From Cytidiella melzeri (taxonomy: Eukaryota > Basidiomycota > Agaricomycetes > Polyporales > Irpicaceae): 64,000 bases of DNA. Within the stretch, counting starts at the first letter, position 1. Each line of letters begins with the position of its first letter. Below are positions 1 through 11,313 of this stretch, piece after piece. The notes below the pieces were generated by a model. The model worked only from the letters and a program-made list of their open reading frames with translations, searched no databases and had not been told where the DNA came from. A program made the translations under genes and the position numbers. Location: assembly GCA_022592445.1 (NCBI GenBank), contig JABYQR010000218.1, positions 1 to 64,000 on the forward strand. Direction: 5' to 3'.

Positions 1-2787
1 CTTTTGAACATAAAGTCATGTTCTTTGGTCTCAAAACCTCACCCACTACCTTCCAAGCCCTGATGGATAGCATCTTTGCCAACCTCGTTGCCAAGGGCAA
101 GGTGGCTGTCTATCCAGATGGAATTTTGATCTGGAGCAACAACCTGACAGAGTACCGCAAGGTTGTACATGAATTCCTCGAGTGACTTCAACAACATGAT
201 CTCTACCTTTGGCCGGAAAAGTGCCAGTTTGAGAAATCTGAGATCGAGTACCTCGGGTTGATCATTTGCGCCGGCAAAGTAGTTATGGACCCTGTCAAAG
301 TCCAAGCAGTTTCTACGTGGCCTACACCCAAGAACCTTAAAGAAGTTAGAGGGTTCATCCGGTTTGCCAACCTCTAACAACACTTCATTCAGGACCTCTC
401 AAAGCACACACCGCCTCTACATCTTGAATAAAAAGCATGTAACGTTTGTCTGGGGTCCAGCAGAACAGACTGCCTTCACGTTGCTAAAGAGGGCCTTTAC
501 CAATAAGCCTATCTTGGCAGTCTGGGACTCCAAACTTCCTACATGTCTAGAAGTCGATGCCTCGGGCTATGCAACCGGTAGAATCATCTCCCAGAAATTG
601 AAAGAAGATGAATTCTACCACCCTATTGCCTACCGGGCCGCATATGACTGAAGCAGAGCGTAACTACAAAACCTTTGAGTGGGAAATGTCTGCCATCACC
701 AAAGCTCTCAAAGATTGGCGCCACTACCTTGAAAGGCTCAAGGAACTGTTTGAGATCTGGACATATCATGCAAACTTGCAGTGATGGAAAACTGCGCAAC
801 ACCTCACTTGACATCAAGCATGTCGGTCACTACTCTTGGCTGACTTTGACTTTGTGTTGGTACACAAGCCTGGCAGTACCATGATACACGCTGATTCTTT
901 TTCTTGTCTTCACTCCCATGCTGTGTCACGGACAAAGAAGACAACAAGGATCAAGTAGTACTAAAACTGGAACACTTCCGGATCCCTGCTACTAGCATGC
1001 TTGCCACTACTCCTCCGCTCAAATCAAAGATCCAAGAATGCACGGAGCAAGAAGCAGAAGTTGCACAAGCTCTTGCTACCCTTTGAAAGAAGGGTCCTCG
1101 CAAACTTGTTGGTGGTTTACTTGAATGGGAAGAGAGTGACAGGCTCATCTATTGCAAGAGAAAACTCTACATCCCTAACAACAAATAGCTCCATTATGAA
1201 ATTGTCAAATCTTGCCATGGCACTCCCGCAGCTGGTTATCCAGGCAAACACGGCGCCATATAGCTAGTCTCATGACACTATTGGTGGCTGAAGATGAATG
1301 CCTTCGTAGAGACTTACATACTAGGCTGTGATTGCTGTCAACGCTCTAAGGCAGCTCTGCACCCTAAAGCAGTACTACAGCCTCAAGAAACTCCGGCCGG
1401 ACCTTTGAAACACATTGGTGTAGATCTCATCACTCAGCTGCCACCCTCTAAGGGATTTGATTTGATTGCGGTCTACGTTGACCATTACTCCAATCAAACG
1501 CACATCATCCCTACTACCACTAAGGTTAACACTGAGGGGATTGCCGATCTACACTACAAAGAAGTATTCCCACTTCACGGCATTCCCAAGAAGGTGTTCT
1601 CTGACTGAGGACCCCAGTTAGCAGCGTGCTTCATGTGTGCGCTCTATCACCACCTAGGCATAGAGACTGGTTTTACAACTGCCTAGCATCTGCAAGGAAA
1701 TGGCAAAGTCAAACGCAAAATCCAGGATATCAAACAATATCTGCCTCTATTCTGTCAGCAACAACAAGACGACTAGGTTGATCATCTACCGGCGGCTGAG
1801 TTTGCACTCAACTCGCGAGTACACGCGGGTAATTCAAAAACACCATTTGAGGTCATCTACGGATATCGCCCTGACTTTACCGTACCAGTCGGCAAACAAG
1901 GCAATATCCCATTAGTTGATGAGCCCCTTGACAATATGGCTCAAGTATGCAAAGAGATGGAAGCAGCTCCTTGTTTAAGCAAAGAAAAGATGAAAGAACT
2001 CTACAAATCCGGAAAGCAATTTCCATGCGTCTTCCAGGTGGGCGACATGGTCTGGCTGAACACCAAGAACGTCAACATCCACCAGGCTATGCCTAAACTT
2101 GGTCCTCAACAACTTGGCCCATACAAAGTGATTGAGTGCATTGGCAATCCTGACTACAAGCTCAATCTGCCTAGCTATCTCCAAATCCACCCTGTCTTCC
2201 ACATTAACCGTCTAAGTCCCTGGCACAACAACAGCAAAGATGTAACTCCACCTCCTGATCCTATTGTTATAGAAGGAGAAGAACAGTGCATTGTCAAAAA
2301 AGTGCCAGACAGCAGACTACACAGACAATGGAAGAAATTGCAATTCCTAAAATGGTAAGGGTATTCAGACGGACACAATAGCTGGGAACCTGTCGAAAAC
2401 CTCGAGAACAGTAAAAAAGCGATTGGCAACTTCTACAAAGCAAACCCCGGAGTGCCCCGGGTCAACAAAGCTTCACTCTTTGCGGATCTCTGCTCACACT
2501 TTTGGGTATTCAATACCCAGACCGACCCTGCTTTCCTTTGCACAATCTATCCATCTACATACGATCTTAGCTGGGATGAAGACAAACACATCAGTCTGGA
2601 TACCTCAAGAACATCACACTGACGGGTAACATTGAGTCAACAACACCAGAAGGGGAGAAACTTCCTAGCATCCTTCTGACTAGACAATCAGGGCAATTCT
2701 GCTGAATCCCTGTAGACGGGTAGAAGACCTCTATCACCACAGCACAGTAATGCTTTGCGAGGATGCTTGATTTTAGGAGAGGTTTAA
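1..2787 (+). pseudogene. Decayed Ty3/gypsy pol (copy 1), cut by the window edge
   Basis: This is the 3' half of a Ty3/gypsy polyprotein: reverse transcriptase end, RNase H, integrase and chromodomain. It aligns base for base with 17310-20860 of the better preserved element in this window once the solo LTR there is left out. The RT catalytic box, YLDD in the other copy, reads YPDG here. In-frame stops are frequent, for example CGA to TGA near 186 and in the integrase core near 1606. Many differences from copy 2 are CpG to TpG or CpA changes, as expected from cytosine methylation and deamination or a RIP-like process. Integrase pieces (about 1294-1608 and 1936-2358) and a chromodomain (about 2310-2450) remain recognisable. 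It cannot encode a working protein. The 5' part lies outside the window. Confidence 0.93.
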
Positions 2788-3545
2788 TATCGTGAATGGC
2801 CCGACTAGCCCTTATTCTTCGCATTTTATCTCTAGTTTATACCTTTGAAACCAGGTTGAAACCCGGTTGCAACCCAGTTGCAACCCTCTCTGCGCAAACC
2901 CCTTGCACGTCTATCAAGTGCCCATATCATGTGAATTAGATGCTCTACATAGTCACGTTACTTGCTGCTACATCACACTGGCATGTGACTCAGCTTATGT
3001 AACACCACATGGCTACAACCACATGGCTCAGCCCATAGCTAGGGTTTGACGTCAAAGATAGCATCCACATGGACTCCTTTTGTTCTTTCCCTATTGTTAT
3101 GGAAGAATGTTCTCACAGGTGTGGTAATGGAATACAATAGTTGGTCTCCTTTTAGATAGATTCTCTCACGAGTAGAGGTCTTGGCAAAGTCCAGACAATA
3201 GCTATTGTGCTCCTTTAGGTAGTTCTATTGTTGTTTGTTCACACAGCTTCTTGCAAAGCCTGCCCTTCACATGGGCTGTGCGCAGGTCCCTGAAGTCTAT
3301 ATAAGATGCTGCATGTACACTCCTAGCTCCCCATCTCGACCTCTTGGTCTTTTCTGGGCTAGGTAAGCAACTTTCTCCTGTACTACATAGCAGGTATTAT
3401 CAATACTAACTTGGTCTTTACTGGGCTAGATACCTGAAGAAGGTTTATAGTTGGTGAGAGCATTGTGCTACACGCCTGCCACCACCTCGTTGTTGTATTC
3501 CACTTTGTGTCCCTAGTTGCTGCATTGAGCTCTGTCTCCGTGACA
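2788..3545 (+). repeat. 3' LTR of gypsy copy 1
   Basis: This 758-bp LTR directly follows the degenerate polypurine tract of copy 1. Its start is a mutated TGTCATGGATGGC and it ends with CTCCGTGACA. It has the same length as the other full LTRs of the family (13064-13821, 19623-20380, 20861-21617) and carries many transitions. A TATA-like segment lies near 3298, and the phrase TTGGTCTTT.CTGGGCTAG occurs twice about 60 bp apart, as in its relatives. No matching target duplication can be checked, because the 5' end of the element is not in view. Confidence 0.92.
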
Positions 3546-5185
3546 TTGAAGACAGTGCTTTAGCACTACTTAACAAAATCTCTCAATTGGTATTCATGAA
3601 AAATTACTCAAAGGTGTTTGTGGTAATCATGGCATATCATCATGTTGACAAGCCAGAGGGATAGGTTACATATCTAAAACTCTGCCACAACCATCAAAGT
3701 GGAATGGTAAAGATGTTTACAGGATTGAGGATTTGTTTGAAGAGGCAGTCTGGCAAACATTGAACAGAGCCAAGGGAGATAAATAAGAATAAAACAGTCA
3801 ATCACACGTTGGAAGATCAACCAAGTGAAGATATAAATGCTACAGTAGACTGATTTGTACCTGCTCAAGTCAAAACCAAAATCAAACGTCCCAGCGAGGT
3901 GCAAGGTATAAAATCAATCAGCATAGGTAGAAAGGACTTCAAAAAGGTCAAACAGTCTACCAAACCCATAATACACAAAAAACCAATTTAAACCCAGTAC
4001 TATCCAATTTACTTGGTCTCAAGTGATTCAACTGGAACAGTTGATTATATAGTTGTGCATATGATAGCTTCTTTACTACACTTATCAACATCAAGATTTT
4101 GGATAGTGACAGATGAACAAAATCAACTCCGATAGGCAAGAAGTACTTGACAATGCTCTCTGATATCTTTAAAGATCTGGATATTGAGATGGTGAAATTG
4201 AAGATGGTATTACCATCAAGATTGCCTGCATCAGGATCTACCAGATATATCTTTCATAGATGCCACTGGTAACAATGTAGGAGCACTTGGTGAGTATGTG
4301 CTTTTACCAGTTACAAGCTCAAAATTAGTAGTATTATACTGTAAGAGATGTTAACATGAAATTAAACCATATGCTAGATCTCCTCTATGGCGCTGCACAA
4401 AGAATGACGGGAAGAATAAATCAAGTGTAATGGCTCATGTAACGGGCAAAGTATTTTCAACTGGATGAATGCTTTAAGGCACATCACATCAAAGAAAAAG
4501 TGCACCTGCTATCATAGAAGTAATGACATTTTATTCAAATTATAACATACTATGCAGGCTAGTAGATATAAATTTAACTTGCGTGGAATTAACTACATGG
4601 TGACAGGCATTTCACTTGCCATATCATTGATAACAATGCTCATATATGGTTTCACAATGGGATACACACGGATAAACATACTGAACACAATGGTGATACT
4701 ACAGAAATAAACTGTGATCTGTCAATAACAGTTGATTGAGGATGCAAATGGTCATTTGTAATATACATGCTCTACTATAAACTAAACACATCCTTTCATT
4801 TAAGATGTGAAACATTCAAATCACATTTTGAACTTCAGGAATTGTATCTTGCTGCTTGCTGACCCTACTCCTGCAAGTCCATTCCCCATTACATCTTGTG
4901 GCATAGAACAACAGTATTAAATGTGGCGAGAGCTCAAAGCACTGGCACACACTGGAACAATCCTTCATTCCTCAGGAATTGTAAATGGGGCAATAGTCCA
5001 AAAATTTCCAGTTCATGATAATGTAACCAGTCACAGGACTGGCAGGTGCTATAACACAAGTACAAGATGTTCAGAAAATGGAAAAATAGATTGAGGCATC
5101 AAGTACTGTTTCATGGGTGCAGCCACACTCAAAAGAGGTGCCTCAGCCCAAATTGTTACAACAATGCAGAGACCAGTCTATTCTA
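3546..5185. other. AT-rich intergenic stretch, no gene seen
   Basis: There is no long open frame, recognisable protein motif or RNA gene here. The sequence is AT-rich and looks like decayed, gene-poor DNA between the gypsy LTR and the small secreted-protein gene. Short motifs shared with the repeat field at 6327-9660 (for example an aggaattgta-type phrase near 4840 and 4975) suggest some of it comes from the same low-copy repeats. Confidence 0.6.
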
Positions 5186-5860
5186 CTATGCTGTAGGAAA
5201 CCTGCTGCTCAGGGCTGCATTAACGCGGGCGCTGCGCAGCGCTATGTTTTTGTATTTGCGATTGACAGAGTCTTGAAAGCTATTTGGGTGTGGAAATTGT
5301 TCAGGAATGAAGGGAGGAATGGGCCTATTTTTCGCAAGTGCCAGGAGTACAGCTTGTAGGTGCACAATTTGATTCAGTGAGTCCCAAATGTGATGAGCTG
5401 TGATTTGTTCTTGGCCAACTGGAGTGTGCAAATAAGTCAAATCTCGGATTAAACTAGGCGCCACCCTGTTCATTGCAGCTACTAGATCAGCCCGTATATT
5501 ATCAAGAATGGCTTTTAACTCCTTTCCATCAGTCCGGCTTGAGAGCCTTTGACCTTGGCCACGTGCTTGATGTTGCATCCTTCGATTCACAGTAACTTGG
5601 TCAGATAGACTGAAAGAAAATTGTCAGAGACACAATGCAATCTAGGTAATGAGTACTCACCTCAATGTTTTGTAGGAAGGTTTCAGGCCTCTTATAGTAA
5701 GCGCAGATGTTGTTGTTCCCTCCATGTTATTAGGGTCAGGGTCAGAGGAAGGTACATTGACAGATTCTTGACTGCTATGCAGGATGGCAGATGCAGTTAA
5801 TGCATGGAACACACCAAAGACAATGGTTGCAGACAGTACAGCAGGGAGGGGGAAATGCAT
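5186..5860 (-). CDS. Small secreted protein, two exons, unknown function
   Basis: Two exons on the minus strand (5860-5661 and 5609-5186) join across a 51-bp intron with GTGAGT donor and TTTCAG acceptor, giving a 207-residue protein. The ATG at 5860 was chosen because it places a hydrophobic stretch (about residues 4-28, PLPAVLSATIVFGVFHALTA) at the N-terminus, which reads as a signal peptide. The remainder is polar and probably helical, with a conserved-looking stretch around LDNIRADLVAAMNRVAPSL and no cysteine pattern. It stands alone in repeat-rich DNA. No family was recognised. It could be a secreted accessory or effector-like protein or a remnant of a repeated gene family. The splice signals and continuous frame support it being a gene; its function is unknown. 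Confidence 0.55.
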
Positions 5861-6326
5861 GACTTGGAAAAGCAAGAATGTAGGATGTTGAAAGAAAAGA
5901 CTGTGTACAGGATGTTAGTGAAATCACCCAAGATAAACAAACTGTAGAATGCACCTACCAACCTGTGCTTTGCCTGAAATACAAGTATGATAGCAAGGCA
6001 GACAGTAAGACAGCTGTAGAGATGAGGTGAGTATGGTGACCAAGGTGAATGAATTGTAGGACAGCAAAATACTGACTGACCTGCGCTATGCAGATATGTG
6101 GAGGTGCAGAGACTGAGTACTGAGGTGCAATTATGGTAACAAGGGGGTTTATATACCTAATGTAAAGCCTATACATGGCTAGCTTCTGGCACATCACAAA
6201 AATTTAAAACATTGATCTTGTAACCAGACAACGATGTATCATGTATCTTGCGTTATGCTTGAGACAGGAGGCAGGAAATAGACAAGAAATACAATTCCTG
6301 AAGAATGAAGAGAAATGGTTCTAGTG
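5861..6326. other. Upstream region of the secreted-protein gene
   Basis: No coding region is supported. On the minus strand there are pyrimidine-rich, intron-like junctions (around 5885 and 5960) that could belong to a spliced 5' untranslated leader of the 5186-5860 gene. This is inference only. Confidence 0.35.
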
Positions 6327-6910
6327 TGCACCAGCACATTGATGCTTTTTCAGATGTGACCCTTTGGTGCCAAAGTGTGGGAATTTGATGGAGAATACCA
6401 AGAGCAGCAGTTCTAATAACAAAGCAATGAAAACAGTACATGACATCACCCTGGTTTGTTATCAGCCCTTTGCAACTTTTTATCAGATCACTTTTTATTT
6501 TTGATAGGCTGCACATAGGCACAGATATATGCATACTATACACTGTTAGATAGCTCTACCTTGTGCCAACCCTGGTCCAAAAGTCTTGTCAGTTGGTAAA
6601 GAATTGAGCAAATTATAACCAGTGACTGAATCATGTTTTTCAGACTCAGATTACAATTTCTGAAGAATGAAGAAGAATTGTTCCAGTGTGCTCCAGCACA
6701 TTGATGCCTTTTCAGATGTGACCTTTTTGTCCCCCAAAGCGTGGGCATCTGATGGCAGAATACAGAGATTAACAGTGTCAATAACAAAACAATGAATACA
6801 GCTGATGGCATCACACTGGCCTTGTTATCAGCCCTTTATAACTTTGTATCAGATCACTTTTGCAATCAAAATGCAGTTTTTGACTTTTACAGACTGCACA
6901 TGGGTACAAA
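6327..6910. repeat. Repeat unit A, two adjacent copies
   Basis: Two copies of a roughly 215-bp unit lie at about 6327-6540 and 6687-6910. Shared landmarks in order are cagcacattgatgc, ttttcagatgtgacc, a ccccaaag/ccaaag run, tgttatcagccctttg/tataact, and tatcagatcactttt. A third copy is at 8711-8933. Short open frames across the copies are repeat shadows: the same peptide fragment recurs in each and none has a gene structure. Confidence 0.85.
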
Positions 6911-7311
6911 TCTGTACATATTGTACACCATTGGATATCCATATTTTGCGGCAACATCTTGGTACAAACATCCTGTCAATTGAAGTGGAATTGAGCAAGT
7001 TATGGCCAGTCTACTGAAAAAGGTCACTCAGACTCAGATTCAAACTGCACTCTTGCTATGATGTCAAATTCTGGTCAGGTACATGGGCAGCAGTCTACAG
7101 ACATTGCTTGCTCTCTAAACAAGGAATACAATTAGAAGACATGCCACACATAGTATTGGCTCTGAGCAAGAGCTACCAGTACTGTGGAAGCTAACTACCA
7201 AATCTCAATCCCTACATTCTTGGACAATGTAAATTTGTGGCTGCATTAGTAGTGAATACTGTATCTGATTGTTTCACAAAGTTTCACAACTGTTAGTTGC
7301 TCTCTAAGCAG

Positions 7312-7940
7312 GAGTTACAATCAGAACACAGCCTGTGGCAGTTCCAATGGGGTGAGGCAGTTCAGACATCAACAGTACATGGTTGCATCAGCAGCAAGCA
7401 CTGCATTGGATTGTTGCACAAAGTTTTACCACCATTAGTTGCTCTCTAAGGAGGAGTTAAAATCAGAACATAGCCTGTGGCAGTCCAGACATCAACAGGC
7501 CGTGGTTGCATCACCATAGAGCACTGCCTTTGATTCTTCCATACAGTTTCACAACCACCTGTTGCTCTATAAGCAGGAGTTACAATCAGAACATAGCCTG
7601 TGGCAGCTCTGATGGGGGTGAGGCAATGCAGACATCAGCTAGACATGGTTTCATCAGCAGCCAGCGCTGCATTCAATTGGTCCACAAAATTTCACAACCA
7701 TTAGTTGCTCTCTAAGGAGGAGTTACAATCAGAGCACAGCCTTTGGCAGTTTCAATGGAGATGAGGCAGTTCTAGTGGCGCTGAGGCAGTTCAGACATCA
7801 ACAGGACACATTTGCATCACCACAGAGCACTGTCTTTGATTCTTTCACACAGTTTCACAACCACTAGTGGCTCTATAAGCAGGAGTTACAATCAGAACAC
7901 AGCCTGTGGCAGTTTCAATGGAGATGTGGCAGTTCATACC
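7312..7940. repeat. Repeat unit B array, first block (about 5 units)
   Basis: Units of about 120-165 bp are repeated head to tail. Each carries ggagttacaatcagaacacagcc (starts near 7312, 7453, 7575, 7716, 7881), then tgtggcagtt.caatgg, gaggcagttcagacatcaacag, a tgcatca..gcactgc segment and cacaa.gtttcacaaccattagttgctct. Unit length varies because the middle segment is sometimes missing. The array lies between unit A copies and unit C. Confidence 0.85.
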
Positions 7941-7947
7941 TCAACAG

Positions 7948-8160
7948 GATATCAAGCCCTTCATTTCTTAAGCAAGCAATTTTCTGTCATAAGCAGTGAA
8001 CACTGCACAAGATTCATGATAAGATATATGAAGCCCCTTGCTACCATTGGTGACTACCCTCATCAATGTATGGCTTGTTGTCCTGCAACCAAATTTATCA
8101 TTTGTAGTACAGTCACTTTATCCCAGATCAAGTTGCCTATCAACGGTGTCACCAATAGAA
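7948..8160. repeat. Repeat unit C, first copy
   Basis: This is a roughly 210-bp segment that recurs at 9446-9660. Landmarks are tcaagcccc, aagcaa.caattttc, cactgcacaagatt, tatgaagccccttgctacca, ttggtgactacc, atcaatgtatggct and gatcaagttgcctatcaa. In both places it follows a B array, so A, B and C were copied as one block. Confidence 0.82.
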
Positions 8161-8710
8161 AATGCCCGTGATACGGTCAATATTCATGACCAGATGGCTT
8201 GGCAAGGTCCTTACCAGGAACAGAGTTGTTTACTCAGGCTCCTTTTGGTAACAAAGTCACAGGTGCAATTAACTGTTTCATGCTAGATGATTCATTCAAT
8301 TTGCTATCAATAACATAATCACTTGCAACCCTGCTCCTGCAGTTCACCAAATTGTATCTAGAATATTAAACATAGTTCAACACCATCAAGAAGAAGATGC
8401 ATGTCAAACAATCTTTATCTCCATGCTCTACTCCACAAACTTGTACATGTTTTAATTCTGTACTCACACCCATTGTTGCACTTCAAACAATGCAACACAG
8501 TCCCTCTTCTTTCATGAATAATTGTGTGCTCCAGTGGAGACAAACCACCAAATTACTATACATTTATCGTTGAAGAAGCTATTCCCAACAGAATTACTTG
8601 TTCAGGCTGCTACATGCACCAAGTTTACTTACAAATCTGGCTCAAAAAAGTAATGTTTCATTCAATCTTCAGGAATTGTACTTGCCGCTTGCCAGCCTTG
8701 CTAACGCTAG

Positions 8711-8933
8711 TGTGCTCCAGCACATTGATGCCTTTTCAGATGTGACCTTTTTGTCCCCCAAAGTGTGGAAATTTGATGGCAGAATACAGACAGTAACAGT
8801 CTCACCAACAAAGCAATGAATCCAGCTGATGGCACCACACTGGCCTTGTTATCAGCCCTTTATAACTTTGTATCAGATCACTTTTGCAATCAAAATACAC
8901 TTTTTGATTTTTACAGATTGCATATGGGGACAA
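8711..8933. repeat. Repeat unit A, third copy
   Basis: Nearly identical to the unit at 6687-6910, with few substitutions over about 220 bp. It starts the second A-B-C block and runs straight into a B unit at about 8932. Confidence 0.85.
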
Positions 8934-9410
8934 TCAGAACACAGACTGTGGCAGTTCCAATGGGGGTGAGGCAGTTCAGACATCAACAGTTCATGGTTGT
9001 GTTGGCAGCAAGCACTGCATTCGATTGGTCACAATGTTTCACAAACACTTCTCCCTAAGTAGGAGTTACAATCAGAACACAGTCTGTGGCAGTTCCAATA
9101 GGGGTGATGCAGTTCAGACCGTGGTTGCATCAGCAGCAGCCACTGCATCAGATTGTTCCACAAAGTTTCACAACCATTAGTTGCTCCGTAAGGAGGAGTA
9201 CAATCAGAACACAGCCTGTAGCAGTTCTAGTGGGGCTGATGCAGTTCAGACATCAACAGGATGTGGTTGCATCACCATAGAGCACTGCCTTTGATTCTTC
9301 CACACAGTTTCACAACTACTAGTTGCTCTATAAGCAGGAGTTACAATCAGAACACAGCCTGTGGCAGCTCCAGTGGGGGTGAGGCAGTGCAGACATCAAC
9401 AGGACACATG
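8932..9410. repeat. Repeat unit B array, second block (about 4 units)
   Basis: Units begin near 8932, 9060, 9196 and 9337, each with acaatcagaacacag followed by the gcagttc and cagacatcaacag phrases. The order and content follow the first array at 7312-7940, with one unit fewer. Confidence 0.82.
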
Positions 9411-9445
9411 TAACATGTTCTAGCCATTGATCTAATGAGACACCT

Positions 9446-9660
9446 TCAAGCCCCATTTTTGAAGCAAGTAATTTTCCAGAATCAGCAGTGAAGACTGCAC
9501 AAGATTAACGACAAGATGTATGAAGCCCCTTGCTACCATTGGTGACTACCTTCATCAATGTATGGCTCCTTTTCCCGCAACCAAACTTATTGATTCTGGT
9601 ACAGGTCAGTCACTTTATTCCAGATCAAGTTGCCTATCAAAGGTGTCACCAGTAGCAAAT
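9446..9660. repeat. Repeat unit C, second copy, interrupted by the copia insertion
   Basis: This matches 7948-8160 up to the point where the copia LTR begins. The first copy continues as caatagaaaatgcc. Here agtagcaaat is followed by the LTR, and ggcaaatgctt resumes at 11684, so the element landed inside this repeat. Confidence 0.82.
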
Positions 9661-10021
9661 TAATGGCTTTTCAGCTCCAGCTCACGGACTAGTAGTTACC
9701 GGACTCTCTTTTGTTTTCCGTATATGATCGCTCCATTGTTCTTTCTTCACGCGGACACATCTGTATCACAGATTTTCCTTTTTGGGCCGCCTGAGGGCTC
9801 TGTCTTATATACCTTGACCCTCGCTCCTGACACTCCATCGTGCTCTTTCTCTTTCGCACCTGGAGTGAGTATTCTTCGTTGTCCCTCACATATGCAATAT
9901 GCTCACAGCCTGTACCTGTAGTTAACTCGCTTCTGCTCGTGTGTCTTAGGTACAGTCATTATGCTATCGTGCTCTTTCTCTTTTGCACCTGGATTAACTC
10001 GCTTTGCTCGTGTGTCTTAGG
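9661..10021 (+). repeat. Copia 5' LTR
   Basis: Begins TAATGGCTTTTCAGCTCC and shares more than 300 bp with 11314-11675, with scattered substitutions and a small indel. A TATA-like box (cttatatacc) lies near 9803-9812. Two related phrases (ctcgctt..gctcgtgtgtcttag) near 9928 and 10000 form a short internal repeat. Confidence 0.85.
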
Positions 10022-10226
10022 GTCTCGGCAAGTGGGATTACAACTGCTCATCACATCCCTGCCTCTAGACGTGTTGAATACATTTGACTGTCTTTAGGTT
10101 ATGAGCCCCGCCTGGCTCTAATCAACACTCGTCGTTCACGTTATTGCGCTCATCTGCGCTTTGCTCTGATCAACGTCGACACACGACTCCAGGTCTTCAT
10201 ATCCATATCCTTAACGTCCTACCAGC

Positions 10227-10970
10227 ATGTCGAGCACTACACCTCCCGCAGGTGGTTCGGCATTGTCGGGCCCTGCTGGGTCCACTCCCGCCTCTGCAGG
10301 TCCCTCTGCCGCTGGTTCGTTGTTTGTCAAGAACACTTCCAGAAACTCCTCGTTCATCAAATTTGACTCGCTGCCTAAGCTGACTGGTGCCAACAACTGG
10401 AAGGAATGGAACATACTGTTCATCCAGTTCCTCAAGACGCAAGCCGCATCTGGCATGGTCGACCCTTCTCTGGTCAAGCCCGCGTCCACCGACACGGACT
10501 ACGACAACTGGTGCAAGGCCGACGCCAACGTCACTCTGGTTCTCCTTGCGACCGTCAACAGCTCTCTCCACCATCTCTTCGACCTCGAGACCAACTCTGC
10601 CGCAGAGATCTACGCTAAGCTTAAGGCCAACTACTCTGCCTCGACCACTCTCTCTGCATTCCTCAAGTTCAAGCAGTACTTCCTTCATACGATTGACGGC
10701 TCACGTCCTCTCGTTGAACAGCTTGAAGAACGTGGCCAGCTCTGGCAAGAAGTTGACGCCTCCGGCATCCTTGACGACAAGGAACTGCTCAAGATTTTTG
10801 GTCTTCTCTTGGTACTCCCTGACTCCTTCGCCAACATTGTCGAGCCCATCCTCGCTGTCAACGCGCCAAAGGACTTGAACTACGACGACATCCGATCGCG
10901 CCTCATCAACGAGTCTAAGCAAAAGGAATCGCCTTCAGTCTCTGCGGTCAAGTTCAACAAGTCTCTTTGA
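10227..10970 (+). CDS. Copia gag polyprotein (UBN2/DUF4219 type)
   Basis: This is a 247-residue open frame starting at an ATG about 200 bp downstream of the 5' LTR. The N-terminus is low-complexity and rich in Ser, Pro, Ala and Gly. It is followed by the copia Gag core, which begins FDSLPKLTGANNWKEWNI and continues with an LLATVNSSLHHLF helix, a YSASTTLSAFLKFKQYF segment and VDASGILDDKELLKIFGLLLVLP. These match the capsid-like Gag of fungal copia elements. The CCHC knuckle that normally follows is absent because the frame stops at the internal deletion. The frame is intact, so the protein could still be made and assemble as a capsid-like particle. That is inference. Confidence 0.85.
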   Translation: MSSTTPPAGGSALSGPAGSTPASAGPSAAGSLFVKNTSRNSSFIKFDSLPKLTGANNWKEWNILFIQFLKTQAASGMVDPSLVKPASTDTDYDNWCKADANVTLVLLATVNSSLHHLFDLETNSAAEIYAKLKANYSASTTLSAFLKFKQYFLHTIDGSRPLVEQLEERGQLWQEVDASGILDDKELLKIFGLLLVLPDSFANIVEPILAVNAPKDLNYDDIRSRLINESKQKESPSVSAVKFNKSL

Positions 10971-11313
10971 CTCGGAATACTTTGCAGCTCACGAAGCTTG
11001 CGAGCAACTCAAGTGGTTGAAGATTCTCACTGATCAAATTGAGCAACCTCTTCCTCTACCTGTCGTCCTTCATTGTGACAACAAGAGTGCTGTAGGCGCT
11101 TCCAAGTCCACCCACGTGAAGCATCACTCCAAACATACTCGCGTCACTGCGCACGCTGTTCACAAATGTGTTACCAAAGGCCTCATTGAATTGGTTCAAA
11201 TCCCTGGAGTTGACAACCCCGCTGACATCTTCACCAAGTCTTTACCGGCTGAAGCTCACGTTTGTCACTCTGAGTCCTTAGGGCTCGTCCAGTTTCACCT
11301 CGCTGAGGGGGAG
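10968..11313 (+). pseudogene. Copia pol remnant: RNase H C-terminus
   Basis: Right after the gag stop the sequence encodes EYFAAHEACEQLKWLKILTD, then LHCDNKSAVGAS and NPADIFTKSLPAEAH. This is the signature end of copia RNase H, with its CDNKSA and ADIFTK motifs. The rest of pol is deleted. The fragment ends at the purine tract before the 3' LTR and is not an independent gene. Confidence 0.88.

Noticed and set aside
6792..9058. Recurring short peptides starting at atgaatacagctgatggc
   Set aside because: They are copies of repeat unit A. They are short, lack splice context and merely reflect duplication.
10197..10688. Minus-strand open frame opposite copia gag
   Set aside because: It is the antisense shadow of a frame with clear copia Gag motifs.
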